Of a DNA stretch of 64,000 nt, positions 53,116-61,520 are shown piece after piece. Position numbers and translations under genes: made by a program. Under the pieces are notes generated by a model, which was not told the origin of the DNA, made no database searches, and saw only the letters and a list, made by a program, of their open reading frames with translations. Location: contig CACZDN010000001.1 in assembly GCA_902779945.1 (NCBI GenBank), positions 248,001-312,000 on the forward strand, read 5' to 3'. This DNA comes from Oscillospiraceae bacterium (lineage in GTDB: Bacteria > Bacillota > Clostridia > Oscillospirales > Oscillospiraceae). Every line of letters starts with the position of its first letter. Position 1 is the first letter of the stretch.

Positions 53116-54279
53116 TCAGTTATATTTTTTATACCAGTTGTATGCGTCCATGGTGTCGTGGAAGATCGGCTTTCCGCGCTCGCGGAGATCTTCGATGCTC
53201 ATTTTAAGGCCCAGCGCCATGGCCCTGTCCAGATCCTCAAGGCAGAGCGCCCGCAGCTCCTCCACGCCGGAAAAATTGCGCGTGGGCTCGGTATAGTCCG
53301 CAAGATAGATGATCTTTTCCAGCACGGTCATGTCGGGCTTGCCGGTGGTGTGCCAGCGGATGGCGTCATAGACCGCATCCGACACGCCGAAGAGCTCCCT
53401 CGCCAGCTCCGCGCCCGTGCGGGCGTGCAGCAGCGCGGGGTTCTCCCGCTCGGCGTTGTCAAGCATAATACCATACTTTTCACACAGTTTCAACTGTTTC
53501 TCTCTCTTGAGCGCCTTGGTGATGTCGTGCAGGATACCGGCCACGGCAGCCCGGTCCGGATCCTCGCCCCAGTGCGCGGCGAGCCTGACCGCCGTGCTCT
53601 CCACTCCGGCAACGTGGGCGACGCGGTCGGCGCTCAGATACGGCGCCGTCATCCGCCGCAGCCATGACAGGTCGGGCTTTGCACCGTAGAAGCCGCAGCG
53701 GATGACACAGCCGTACACCTCCGGAGAGAGACAGTCTGCCCCGAGACCGAGGCGCAGCTTCTCGCGGATCTCCGAGGAGCTCATGGGCAGCGGGGTGTGC
53801 GGGATGAGCAGGACGCGGGCGCCGTGCTCCGCCTCCAGTGCCGCCTTGAAAGTCTCAAGCTCCCGGCGGTCATCCTCCTCACGGCTGAGCACGGCGAGGG
53901 TGCAGCTCTCAAGCAGATACTGCCAGCGGTACCAGCTCCTGAAGGAGAGGAACATGTCCGTCCCCATCACAAGGCAGAGCTCCGCGCCGGGGAACTCCCC
54001 GCGCAGAATATCCACGGTGTCGGCGGTATAGCTCTTCCCCTCGCGGCGTATCTCCAGGTCGGAGACCTCGACGTCCGGGATCTCCCGGAACGCGAGCCGG
54101 CAGAGCTCGAGCCGCGCCTCCGGGCCGGGGCTGTTCTCCTCCAGCTCCTTGTGGGGCGGGATGTTCGTGGGCACGATCAGGAACCTGTCGGGCTTCAGCG
54201 CCGTGACAGCCGCGCGCGCGGCCTCCGCGTGCCCGAGGTGCGGCGGGTTGAAGCTGCCGCCGTAAATGGCGATCCTCAT
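53116..54279 (-). CDS. nadD: Fusion of nicotinate-mononucleotide adenylyltransferase (NadD) and HD-domain hydrolase YqeK
   Basis: 387 aa, about twice the length of NadD. Residues 1-195 are NadD: GGSFNPPHLGHAEAA (nucleotide-binding HxGH), TNIPPHK, GTDMFLSFRSW and PMSSSEIREKL; it makes nicotinate adenine dinucleotide in NAD synthesis. Residues about 200-387 are a YqeK-type HD phosphohydrolase: YLSADRVAHVAGVESTAV, AGILHDITKALK, KIIYLADYTEP; YqeK proteins cleave diadenosine tetraphosphate. In Bacillus these are two adjacent genes. Here no stop separates them, so a single bifunctional protein is expected. The start overlaps the yhbY stop by 4 bp (ATGA). Confidence 0.93.
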   Translation of the reverse strand: MRIAIYGGSFNPPHLGHAEAARAAVTALKPDRFLIVPTNIPPHKELEENSPGPEARLELCRLAFREIPDVEVSDLEIRREGKSYTADTVDILRGEFPGAELCLVMGTDMFLSFRSWYRWQYLLESCTLAVLSREEDDRRELETFKAALEAEHGARVLLIPHTPLPMSSSEIREKLRLGLGADCLSPEVYGCVIRCGFYGAKPDLSWLRRMTAPYLSADRVAHVAGVESTAVRLAAHWGEDPDRAAVAGILHDITKALKREKQLKLCEKYGIMLDNAERENPALLHARTGAELARELFGVSDAVYDAIRWHTTGKPDMTVLEKIIYLADYTEPTRNFSGVEELRALCLEDLDRAMALGLKMSIEDLRERGKPIFHDTMDAYNWYKKYN

Positions 54280-54584
54280 TTCTTTTTATCCTTTACAAGC
54301 TCGATCTTCGGGTCGTTCGGGTTGCGCTTGAAGAGCACGAACTTGGTCCCGATCACCTGTACCTGATCGGCCTTGCAGGCGGCGCTCAGCGCGTCGCAGG
54401 CCTCGCGGGCCGTGAGCATCGAGTTTTCCAGCACCTTGCCCTTGACCAGCTCCCGCGCCTTGAGAGCCGCGGAGACGGATTCGACCACGCTGTCCGTGAT
54501 CCCGCCCTTGCCGATCTGAATGATGGTGTCCTCGCCCATAGCCAGGCCCCGAAGCTGGGCGCGCTGCTTACTGGTTATTGGCAT
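54276..54584 (-). CDS. yhbY: YhbY-family CRM-domain RNA-binding protein
   Basis: 102 aa: a single CRM domain (KQRAQLRGLAMGEDTIIQIGKGGITDSVV, with the GxxG loop GKGG, then LKARELVKGKVL and a basic end). It associates with pre-50S ribosomes. The ATG at 54584 starts the conserved domain; the frame opening at 54683 lies in a repeat. It overlaps nadD by 4 bp. Confidence 0.93.
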   Translation of the reverse strand: MPITSKQRAQLRGLAMGEDTIIQIGKGGITDSVVESVSAALKARELVKGKVLENSMLTAREACDALSAACKADQVQVIGTKFVLFKRNPNDPKIELVKDKKK

Positions 54585-54610
54585 AGTTAATGTTTCTCCT
54601 TTGCAATAAG

Positions 54611-54733
54611 TGGAATGTGAATGAAGTGTGAAGAGTGAAGAGTTGAGAGTGAAGTTGTGGTGTCCCCTTCGGGGACAAATCATAATCTGTGCCGGAGGTA
54701 CACCTTAACTCCACACTCCACTCTTCACTCTCC
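54611..54733. repeat. Imperfect inverted repeat between ftsY and yhbY
   Basis: AGTGTGAAGAGTGAAGAG and GAGTGAAG on the left face CTCCACACTCCACTCTTCACTC on the right, around a TGTCCCC/GGGGACA hairpin (54661-54677). It looks like an intergenic repeat inserted in the operon. It is 27 bp upstream of the yhbY start. Confidence 0.6.
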
Positions 54734-54737
54734 TCAT

Positions 54738-55643
54738 TTATTTAAACAGTGCTTCAATGTAATCCTTCGGGTTGAACGGGATGAGATCGTCGATCCCCTC
54801 GCCGACGCCGACGAACTTGACCGGCAGCTTGAGCTGGTTTGCGATGGCAAAGACCACGCCGCCCTTGGCCGTGCCGTCGAGCTTGGTGAGCACGATGCCC
54901 GTGAGACCCGCAGTCTCCAGAAACTGCTCCGCCTGAATGAGACCGTTCTGGCCCGTGGTCGCGTCGAGCACCATGAGCGTCTCCACGTCCGCGCCGGGCA
55001 GCTCCCGGTCGATGATGCGGCGCATTTTGGAGAGCTCGTTCATCAGGTTCTGCTTGTTGTGGAGGCGGCCCGCGGTGTCGATGATGATGACGTCGCTGCC
55101 CCTGGCCTTGCCGGCGCAGATGCCGTCATACACCACGGCGGCGGGGTCGCTGCCCTCCTCGTGGCGCACAATGTCCACGCCCGCGCGCTCCGCCCAGATC
55201 CCGAGCTGCTCGGCCGCCGCGGCGCGGAAGGTGTCGCCCGCGCAGAGCATGACCTTTTTGCCCTGTCCCTTCAGCAGTGCTGCCAGCTTGCCGATCGTCG
55301 TCGTCTTGCCGACGCCGTTGACGCCCACCATCAGGATCACGCTGGGCTGCGTATTCAGCCTGAGCGTGCTGTCACCCGCAGAGAGCTCCTTCTTGAGCTC
55401 GTCGATCAGGACCTCCCTGGCCTTGTCGCCGCGCCGGATGTTTTTGTCAAAGCACAGATAGTGCATGGAGGTGACGACCCTGTCCACCGTGTCCACGCCC
55501 ATATCCGCCATGATCAGAAGCTCCTCGAGCTCGTCGAAGAAATCATCGTCGTCGGGCTTGTAGTTGCGGAAGATCTCTTCCAGATCCTCCATCTTCACGC
55601 GGGTCTTGGTCAGGCCCGAAAAAATCTTGTCAAAGAAACCCAT
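54738..55643 (-). CDS. ftsY: Signal recognition particle receptor FtsY
   Basis: 301 aa, NG domain only, without the acidic A domain found in proteobacteria. G motifs: [15 protein letters not shown] (G1), [11 protein letters not shown] (G2), [16 protein letters not shown] (G3), [10 protein letters not shown] (G4) and [13 protein letters not shown] (G5 region). It docks ribosome-SRP complexes at the membrane. The ATG at 55643 is preferred to one at 55652, which would overlap the GGAG ribosome site. It lies downstream of smc with a hairpin repeat between them. Confidence 0.97.
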   Translation of the reverse strand: MGFFDKIFSGLTKTRVKMEDLEEIFRNYKPDDDDFFDELEELLIMADMGVDTVDRVVTSMHYLCFDKNIRRGDKAREVLIDELKKELSAGDSTLRLNTQPSVILMVGVNGVGKTTTIGKLAALLKGQGKKVMLCAGDTFRAAAAEQLGIWAERAGVDIVRHEEGSDPAAVVYDGICAGKARGSDVIIIDTAGRLHNKQNLMNELSKMRRIIDRELPGADVETLMVLDATTGQNGLIQAEQFLETAGLTGIVLTKLDGTAKGGVVFAIANQLKLPVKFVGVGEGIDDLIPFNPKDYIEALFK

Positions 55644-55660
55644 ATCGTTCATCTCCTATA

Positions 55661-55730
55661 TGTAGGGGCGGCTATCGGCCGCCCGTGACCGTTGTGGCTG
55701 CCTGCGGGCGGCTGATAGCCGCTCCTACAG
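55661..55730. repeat. 'GTAGGGGC' inverted repeat between smc and ftsY
   Basis: TGTAGGGGCGGCTATCGGCC on the left and GGCTGATAGCCGCTCCTACA on the right are near-complementary, 70 bp overall. Same family as 18377-18460. It fills the whole gap and may affect smc-ftsY co-transcription. Confidence 0.65.
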
Positions 55731-55731
55731 A

Positions 55732-58700
55732 TCATTCATCCAGCGTTTTCTGCGCGGTCTCAAGATCGAGCTGGATCACGGTGGAAACACCCTTTTCCTG
55801 CATGGTCACGCCGTAGAGCATGTCTGCCTCCTCCATGGTGCCGCGGCGGTGGGTGATGACCAGAAACTGCGTCTTGTCCGACATGCGCCGCATATAGGAG
55901 GCGTAGCGGTTCACGTTCGCATCATCCAGCGCGGCCTCGATCTCATCCATGACGCAGAAGGGGGTGGGCCGCACCTTCAGGATCGCGAAGTACAGCGCGA
56001 TGGCGACGAAGGCCATCTCGCCGCCGGAGAGTAGGCTGATGTTCGACAGCGCCTTGCCAGGCGGCTGCACCTTGATCTCGATGCCGCAGCCCAGCACGTC
56101 GTTCTCGTCCTCCAGCCGGAGGGAAGCCTTGCCGCCGCCGAAAAGCTCCAGAAAGGTCTCGCGAAAGCAGGCGTCGATCTCCCTGAAGCGGGAGACGAAG
56201 ACCTCCTCCATCTGGCCGGTAATCTCCTTGATGATGCCGACGAGCTCCGCCTTGGCCTTGTCGACGTCGGCGCGCTGCTCGCTGAGAAAGTCGTAGCGGC
56301 TGCTGACGCGCTCATACTCCTCAATGGCGCCGAGGTTCGGCGTGCCGAGAGCGTTGATTTTGCCGCGCAGCTCCGAGACTGCCTTGCTCGCCTTCGGAAT
56401 GCTCTCCACCGGCTGGCGCAGGGCCAGAGCCGCCGTGTGGCTGAGCTCGTAATTCTCCCAGAGCTTGTCCAGAAGCTGCTTCTCCTCCAGATCGGCGGCG
56501 AGCTTTTTCTGCTCGATCCTGGCCGAGCGGCGCTCCAAATCCAGGATCTCGGCATTGCGGGTCTGGGCCTCCTTGTCGGCCCGCGTCCGCTTGCCCTCCA
56601 GCTCCAGCTTTGCGCTGCTGATCGCGGCGATCTCCTCACGGATGCCGGCGCACTTCTGCCGCAGGGCTTCAAGCTCCCTGTCGCGCTCCGCGATGCGCCT
56701 GTCAAAATCCGAAATCCTCTCACGAAAGGCTTCCACGGTCTTCATCCGCTCCGCGCTGTCCCCGGTGAGACTTTCAAGCAGCAGCTTCATCTGCGCCGCG
56801 GCGGTCAGCGTTGCGCGCTTTTCGGCTTCGAGGGAGGAGAGCCGGCTTTTCAGCTCGCTCTGCTCCTCCACGCAGCGGTCCAGCTGGTAGCGCACGGAGG
56901 CAAGATCGGCCCTTGCGCGCTCGAGCTCCTGGGCGCTGCGCTTCTCATCCTCGCGCATCTTTTCGCGTTTGCGGCGCAGCGTCTCCAGCTCGTTTGCGCG
57001 GGAGAGGATGCCGCTGCCGCGCACGCTGCTGCCGCCCGTCATGGCGCCGCCGGGGCTGATGAGCTGCCCGTCCAGCGTTACGATGCGCAGGCGGTTCTGG
57101 CTGTTCTTCGACATGCGGATCGCGTCGGGCAGCGCCTCGGCCACGACCGTGCGGCCCAGAAGCTCCGCCACGATCCCGTCGTAGCGCCCGTCGCACTGCA
57201 CAAGCGTCGAGGCGACGCCCACAAAGCCGGGGTCGCGCTCGGGCGCGTTGTTCATCACGCTGCCGCGCACCGTGTCCAGGGCCAGGAAGGTCGCCCGGCC
57301 GCTGTCCGTGCGCTTGAGATATTCGATGGCGCTGCGGCCGTCGTTCATGCTGTCGGTGACGATGTTCTGCGCTGCGGCCCCGAGAGCGGTCTCGATCGCG
57401 AGCGCGAACTCATCCTCTGTGCGGATGAGGTTTGCGACCGGGGCATGGATGCCCTTGAGATTGCCGCGCGATGCCTCGCGCATCACGCTCTTGACCGCCT
57501 TGGAATAGCCCTCAAAGTCGCGCTGCATGTCGTCCAGCAGCCTGATACGCGAGTCCATGGTGCGCGCGTCCACCGACAGGCGGTTGACCTTCTCGGTCAA
57601 AAGCTCAAGGCTGCCCTCGCGGCTTCTGACCTTCATCCTCGCGCCCTCGAGAGCGTTCTGGGTGCGGGCGTCCTCTTCCTTCAACTGCTGAAGCTGCCGG
57701 TCCAGCTCGCCGAGCCGCGCTTCGCCCGCCTCGATGTTGCCGCGCACCTCGCGCACACGGTTTTCCTGCTCGGAAATATCGGCGAGCATACGTTCCAGAT
57801 TTTCACGCGCGCTCTTCTGATCGGCCCGCAGCACCGCCGCCAGGGATTCGCAGCGGGCAGCCTCCCCCTCGGCGGCAGACAGGCGCTCGCGCGCCTGCTC
57901 GGTCTCCACGTCCTTACGGTGCATCCGTTCGCCGATGCCCTCGGACGAGGCGTAGAGCGCTTCGAGATCGGCCCGGGCCTTTTCCAGCTCCCGGCCCACC
58001 TGCTCAAATTCCAGCTGCACGCTCTCATTCTGCTGGCGCAGTCTGTCGAGCGAGGCCATCCACAGCGAAATCTCCTGCACGCGCAGCTCGTCCCGCAGCA
58101 GCAGGTACTGCTTCGCGATCTCGGACTGCTTTTTGAGCGGACCGACCTGGAGCTCCAGCTCCTCGATCTTGTCGTTGATGCGCACGAGGTTTTCCTCGGT
58201 CCGCTCGAGCTTGCGCTCGGCCTCCTCCTTGCGGTAGCGGAAGCGGGAGATGCCTGCCGCCTCCTCAAACACGTCGCGCCGGTCGGTGCTGCGGGAGGAG
58301 ACGATCTCCGCGATGCGGCCCTGACCGATAATGGAATAGCCGTCCCGCCCGAGGCCGGTGTCCATGAGCAGGGAGTTGATGTCCTTGAGACGCACGGCCT
58401 CCTTGTTGATATAATACTCGCTCTCGCCGCTGCGGTAGTAGCGGCGTGTCAGCATGATCTCGCTGCTGTCGCTGTCAAAGATATGCGCGCTGTTGTCGAT
58501 AATAAGGGATACCTGCGCGTAGCCCAGGGCCCCGCGCTTTTCGGTGCCGCCGAAGATCACGTCCTCCATCTTGCTGCCGCGCAGGGCCTTGGAGCGCTGC
58601 TCGCCCATGACCCAGAGAATCGCGTCGGAGATGTTGGACTTGCCGGAGCCGTTCGGCCCCACGATGGCGGTGATGTTCTTTTCAAAGCTCAGGCGCGTCT

Positions 58701-58749
58701 TGTCCGCAAAGGATTTGAAGCCCTGAATCTCGAGTGCCTTTAAGTACAA
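55732..58749 (-). CDS. smc: Chromosome segregation ATPase Smc, short-armed
   Basis: 1005 aa, versus about 1,190 for typical bacterial Smc. N-head (1-170) with Walker A GPNGSGKSN, a coiled coil (about 170-410), hinge (about 420-570, with VRGSGILSRANELE just after it), a second coiled coil (about 580-830) and C-head (830-1005) with Walker B FCVMDEIEAALDDANVN. The ABC signature is LSGGEMAFVAIAL, with Met where Lys/Arg is usual. Both arms look shorter by about 80-100 residues each, so the ring would be smaller; sequence continuity argues against a frameshift. The start is TTG at 58749 with AGAGGT upstream; MYLKALEIQGFKSFADK is the canonical N-terminus. Confidence 0.95.
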   Translation of the reverse strand: MYLKALEIQGFKSFADKTRLSFEKNITAIVGPNGSGKSNISDAILWVMGEQRSKALRGSKMEDVIFGGTEKRGALGYAQVSLIIDNSAHIFDSDSSEIMLTRRYYRSGESEYYINKEAVRLKDINSLLMDTGLGRDGYSIIGQGRIAEIVSSRSTDRRDVFEEAAGISRFRYRKEEAERKLERTEENLVRINDKIEELELQVGPLKKQSEIAKQYLLLRDELRVQEISLWMASLDRLRQQNESVQLEFEQVGRELEKARADLEALYASSEGIGERMHRKDVETEQARERLSAAEGEAARCESLAAVLRADQKSARENLERMLADISEQENRVREVRGNIEAGEARLGELDRQLQQLKEEDARTQNALEGARMKVRSREGSLELLTEKVNRLSVDARTMDSRIRLLDDMQRDFEGYSKAVKSVMREASRGNLKGIHAPVANLIRTEDEFALAIETALGAAAQNIVTDSMNDGRSAIEYLKRTDSGRATFLALDTVRGSVMNNAPERDPGFVGVASTLVQCDGRYDGIVAELLGRTVVAEALPDAIRMSKNSQNRLRIVTLDGQLISPGGAMTGGSSVRGSGILSRANELETLRRKREKMREDEKRSAQELERARADLASVRYQLDRCVEEQSELKSRLSSLEAEKRATLTAAAQMKLLLESLTGDSAERMKTVEAFRERISDFDRRIAERDRELEALRQKCAGIREEIAAISSAKLELEGKRTRADKEAQTRNAEILDLERRSARIEQKKLAADLEEKQLLDKLWENYELSHTAALALRQPVESIPKASKAVSELRGKINALGTPNLGAIEEYERVSSRYDFLSEQRADVDKAKAELVGIIKEITGQMEEVFVSRFREIDACFRETFLELFGGGKASLRLEDENDVLGCGIEIKVQPPGKALSNISLLSGGEMAFVAIALYFAILKVRPTPFCVMDEIEAALDDANVNRYASYMRRMSDKTQFLVITHRRGTMEEADMLYGVTMQEKGVSTVIQLDLETAQKTLDE

Positions 58750-58807
58750 AACAATGACCTCTGAATTTGAATTGATAATAAACTAATTTATTATAAACCA
58801 ATGGCTC

Positions 58808-59824
58808 TCACTTTTCAATGATAATCATTGCAATTTCCGCTTTGATCTCTGCGTTCTCGCAGATTTCCAGCGACGCGAGGGAGAATTCCTCCGTCAGCTT
58901 CCGGATGTTTTCACGGTGCTGCCCTGTCATCTGGGAGCGCCTGCCCTTCCCGACCTCGAGCGTGACGCGGCTGCCGGGGGGCACGTCCTTCAGAAGCGCC
59001 CGCGCCCGATTCAGCAGCACGCGGCTTTTGACAAGCTCGCCCAGGGCGGGGTGATAGGCCCCGCCGACCGCCGCGCCGGCGCTCAGCTCCTCCGTCGGGT
59101 TGAGGCCGAGGCGGATCACGGGGACGCCGGCCGCCTCAAACAGGGGCAGCAGTCTCGCGCAGGTCTCCACCGCGTCCTCCACGCTGTGCTCCCGATATGC
59201 GCCCCTGCGCCACATGTCGCACAGCTCCGTGTCCCGTACGATCACGGTGGGGTAGATGCGCACCCCGTCGGGCCGCAGGGCGATGATGCGCCGGGCGCTG
59301 TCAAGGTCCTTCTCCGGCGTATCCCCGGGCAGGCCCGTCATCATCTGGAGGATCAGGCGAAAGCCTGCGCTTTTGACGAGACGTGCCGCCCGCTCCACGT
59401 CCGCCGCCGTGTGTCCGCGCCCGGAGAGGCGCAGGACCTCGTCGTCCATGGACTGCGCGCCAAGCTCCACGGTCTCCACACGGCAACGGCGGAGACGGTC
59501 GAGCACCGCGCCGTCGATGGCGTCCGGCCTTGTCGAGAGGCGGACCGCGTCGATCTCGCCGCGGTCAAGGGCCTCCTTTGCCGCAGCCAGAAGCGCCTCC
59601 TGCTCCGGCGCCGGGATGGCTGTGAAGCTGCCCCCATAAAACGCCAGTTGCCGCTTTCCTCCGCGGGGGAGGAAGGCGGCCGCCTTCGTGATCGTATTTC
59701 GGACGTCCTCCGCCGTCGCCGCCCGCTGCGCGCCGGAGATGCGGCGCTGGTTGCAGAACACGCAGGCGTGCGGACAGCCGAGGTGCGGGACGAATACAGG
59801 CAGGATGCTCTCCCGCGCGCTCAT
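58808..59824 (-). CDS. Elp3-like radical SAM protein
   Basis: 338 aa. The iron-sulfur motif is C-x3-C-x2-C (CPHACVFC) near residues 17-24, with SAM-binding GGSFTAIP (YGGSFTAI) and the ELGAQSMDDEVL and MTGLPGDTPEKD stretches seen in Elp3/coproporphyrinogen-oxidase-like radical SAM enzymes. The C-terminal part (KSRVLLNRARALL to the end) is a small extra domain. No acetyltransferase domain follows, so it is not full Elp3. This gene sits between rnc and smc in many Clostridia; its reaction is not known to me. It overlaps rnc by 4 bp (ATGA). Confidence 0.88.
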   Translation of the reverse strand: MSARESILPVFVPHLGCPHACVFCNQRRISGAQRAATAEDVRNTITKAAAFLPRGGKRQLAFYGGSFTAIPAPEQEALLAAAKEALDRGEIDAVRLSTRPDAIDGAVLDRLRRCRVETVELGAQSMDDEVLRLSGRGHTAADVERAARLVKSAGFRLILQMMTGLPGDTPEKDLDSARRIIALRPDGVRIYPTVIVRDTELCDMWRRGAYREHSVEDAVETCARLLPLFEAAGVPVIRLGLNPTEELSAGAAVGGAYHPALGELVKSRVLLNRARALLKDVPPGSRVTLEVGKGRRSQMTGQHRENIRKLTEEFSLASLEICENAEIKAEIAMIIIEK

Positions 59825-60495
59825 CCCTGCAGATTCTCCAGCGCCGCACGGGCGGCCATCTGCTCGGCCTCCTTCTTGGTCTTGCCGGAGCCACGGCCCG
59901 AAACCGTGCCGTTGATGAGCACCTCGAAGGTGAAGGTCTTGTCGTGGTCCGGCCCGGTCTCCTCCAGCAGCTCGTAGGAGATGACCTGGTTGCTCCTGCG
60001 CTGCACCAGCTCCTGGAGCTGGGTCTTGTAGTCGGCGCTGCGGTGGCTCTCGCCGAGCTCCGCGTCCTGAAGGATGTTGGCCAGCACAAAGCGCCGCGCC
60101 TCGTCCAGACCGGAGTCGAGGAAGAGCGCTGCGATGATCGCCTCCACCATGTCGGCCAGAATGGACGGCCGTTCGCGCCCGCCGGTGTGCTCCTCGCCCT
60201 TGCCGAGACGCATGTAACTGCCCAGCCCGAGGGCAAGGGCGGTTTTATGTAAACTTGTCTCGCAGACCAACTCTGCGCGCAGGCGGGTCATGCGCCCCTC
60301 TGGCAGCTGCGCCCGCCGCGTGAACAGAAATTCCGCCGTCACGAGGCCGAGCACCGAGTCGCCCAGAAACTCCAGACGCTCGTAGCTCTCGCACTCACCG
60401 TGACGCTCGTTGGCGTAGGAGCTGTGCGTCAGCGCGGTAAGCAGCAGTTCCCGGTTGTGAAACCGATATCCGATTTTTTCTTCCAGCTTGTCCAT
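59821..60495 (-). CDS. rnc: Ribonuclease III
   Basis: 224 aa. RNase III catalytic domain with signature ERLEFLGDSVLGL (Glu/Asp metal ligands) and DMVEAIIAALFLDSG, followed by a double-stranded-RNA-binding domain (about 155-224; DYKTQLQELVQ, GSGKTKKEAEQMAARAALENL). It processes rRNA precursors and other duplex RNAs. The frame is open upstream, but the ATG at 60495 starts the conserved domain and shares one base with the plsX stop (TGATG). The next gene overlaps by 4 bp. Confidence 0.97.
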   Translation of the reverse strand: MDKLEEKIGYRFHNRELLLTALTHSSYANERHGECESYERLEFLGDSVLGLVTAEFLFTRRAQLPEGRMTRLRAELVCETSLHKTALALGLGSYMRLGKGEEHTGGRERPSILADMVEAIIAALFLDSGLDEARRFVLANILQDAELGESHRSADYKTQLQELVQRRSNQVISYELLEETGPDHDKTFTFEVLINGTVSGRGSGKTKKEAEQMAARAALENLQG

Positions 60496-61520
60496 CAGTT
60501 CTCCGCTTTCAGCTTCATATATTCGATGTTGGCTTCGATGTCCTCCACAACATGCGCCTCTACAAACGCGACGGCCTGCCGGATCGCCGCAAAGAAGGAG
60601 GAGGCGTTGGAGGAGCCGTGCGCCTTGACGACGGGCCTGGAGATCCCGACGAAGGCGGTGCCGCCAACCTCGTTGACGTCCATGGATTTCTTCATCGCCG
60701 CGAGGTCGCTCTTGAGGACCGCTGCGGCCAGCTTGTTTTTCGTGCTCTTGTAAAACACACCCTTGAGGGACTTCATCATAAACTTGATGACGCCCTCCGC
60801 GCCCTTGAGCAGGACGTTGCCGGTGAAGCCGTCGGTCACGACGACGTCCGCCGCGCCTGCGAAGACACCGGTGCCCTCGACGTTGCCGACGAAGTTGATG
60901 CGCCCCTCGTCCCCGGCCTGCTTCAGCAGGGCGAAGGCCTGGTGCTGCAGCTCGCCCCCCTTGGTGTCCTCGGTGCCGACGTTCAGAAGGCCGACGCGGG
61001 GGCTCTCGCAGCCCATCATCTTCCTGGCGTAGAAGCTGCCCATATAGGCAAACTGCAGCAGATACTCGGGCGTGCACTCGACGTTCGCGCCGCAGTCGAT
61101 GAGCATGACGCCGTGCTCGCCCGCGGGGAGCACCGGGGCCATGGCGGCCCTGCGTATGCCCTTGATGCGCTTGACGATCAGCGTCGCCCCGGTCAGCAGC
61201 GCGCCGGTGGAGCCCGCGGAGACGACCGCGTCGCCCTTCCCGTCGCGCAGAAGGTTCAGCGCCACCGTCATGGAGGAGTCCTTCTTGCGCCGCGTGGCGG
61301 TACTGGGGTCGTCCTCCATCGTGACGACCTCGCGCGCGTCGACGATCTCGAGCTCGCCCGGGATCTCGTCCGCGCCCTCGTTTCTGAGGCAGGAGCGGAT
61401 CTCCTCCGCCTTGCCCACCATCGTGAGCGAGACGCCGAGCTCTTTTCGTGCGCGCAGCGCGCCCTTTACGATCTCGCCGGGGGCGTTGTCGCCTCCCATG
61501 GCGTCAATGATGATCCTCAA
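60495..61520 (-). CDS. plsX: Phosphate acyltransferase PlsX
   Basis: 341 aa. It transfers the fatty acyl chain from acyl-ACP to phosphate, feeding PlsY in phospholipid synthesis. N-terminal RIIIDAMGGDNAP, STATRRKKDSSMTVALNLL, SAGSTGALLTGAT and DCGANVECTPEYL are typical. The start is TTG at 61520, with GGAGG 9 nt upstream. It overlaps trmFO by 17 bp. The usual fab genes and acpP, which often lie between plsX and rnc in Firmicutes, are absent here. Confidence 0.96.
   Translation of the reverse strand: MRIIIDAMGGDNAPGEIVKGALRARKELGVSLTMVGKAEEIRSCLRNEGADEIPGELEIVDAREVVTMEDDPSTATRRKKDSSMTVALNLLRDGKGDAVVSAGSTGALLTGATLIVKRIKGIRRAAMAPVLPAGEHGVMLIDCGANVECTPEYLLQFAYMGSFYARKMMGCESPRVGLLNVGTEDTKGGELQHQAFALLKQAGDEGRINFVGNVEGTGVFAGAADVVVTDGFTGNVLLKGAEGVIKFMMKSLKGVFYKSTKNKLAAAVLKSDLAAMKKSMDVNEVGGTAFVGISRPVVKAHGSSNASSFFAAIRQAVAFVEAHVVEDIEANIEYMKLKAEN

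Noticed and set aside
56437..58743. 768-codon open frame on the plus strand
   Set aside because: Antisense of smc; no signal and shadow-type composition.
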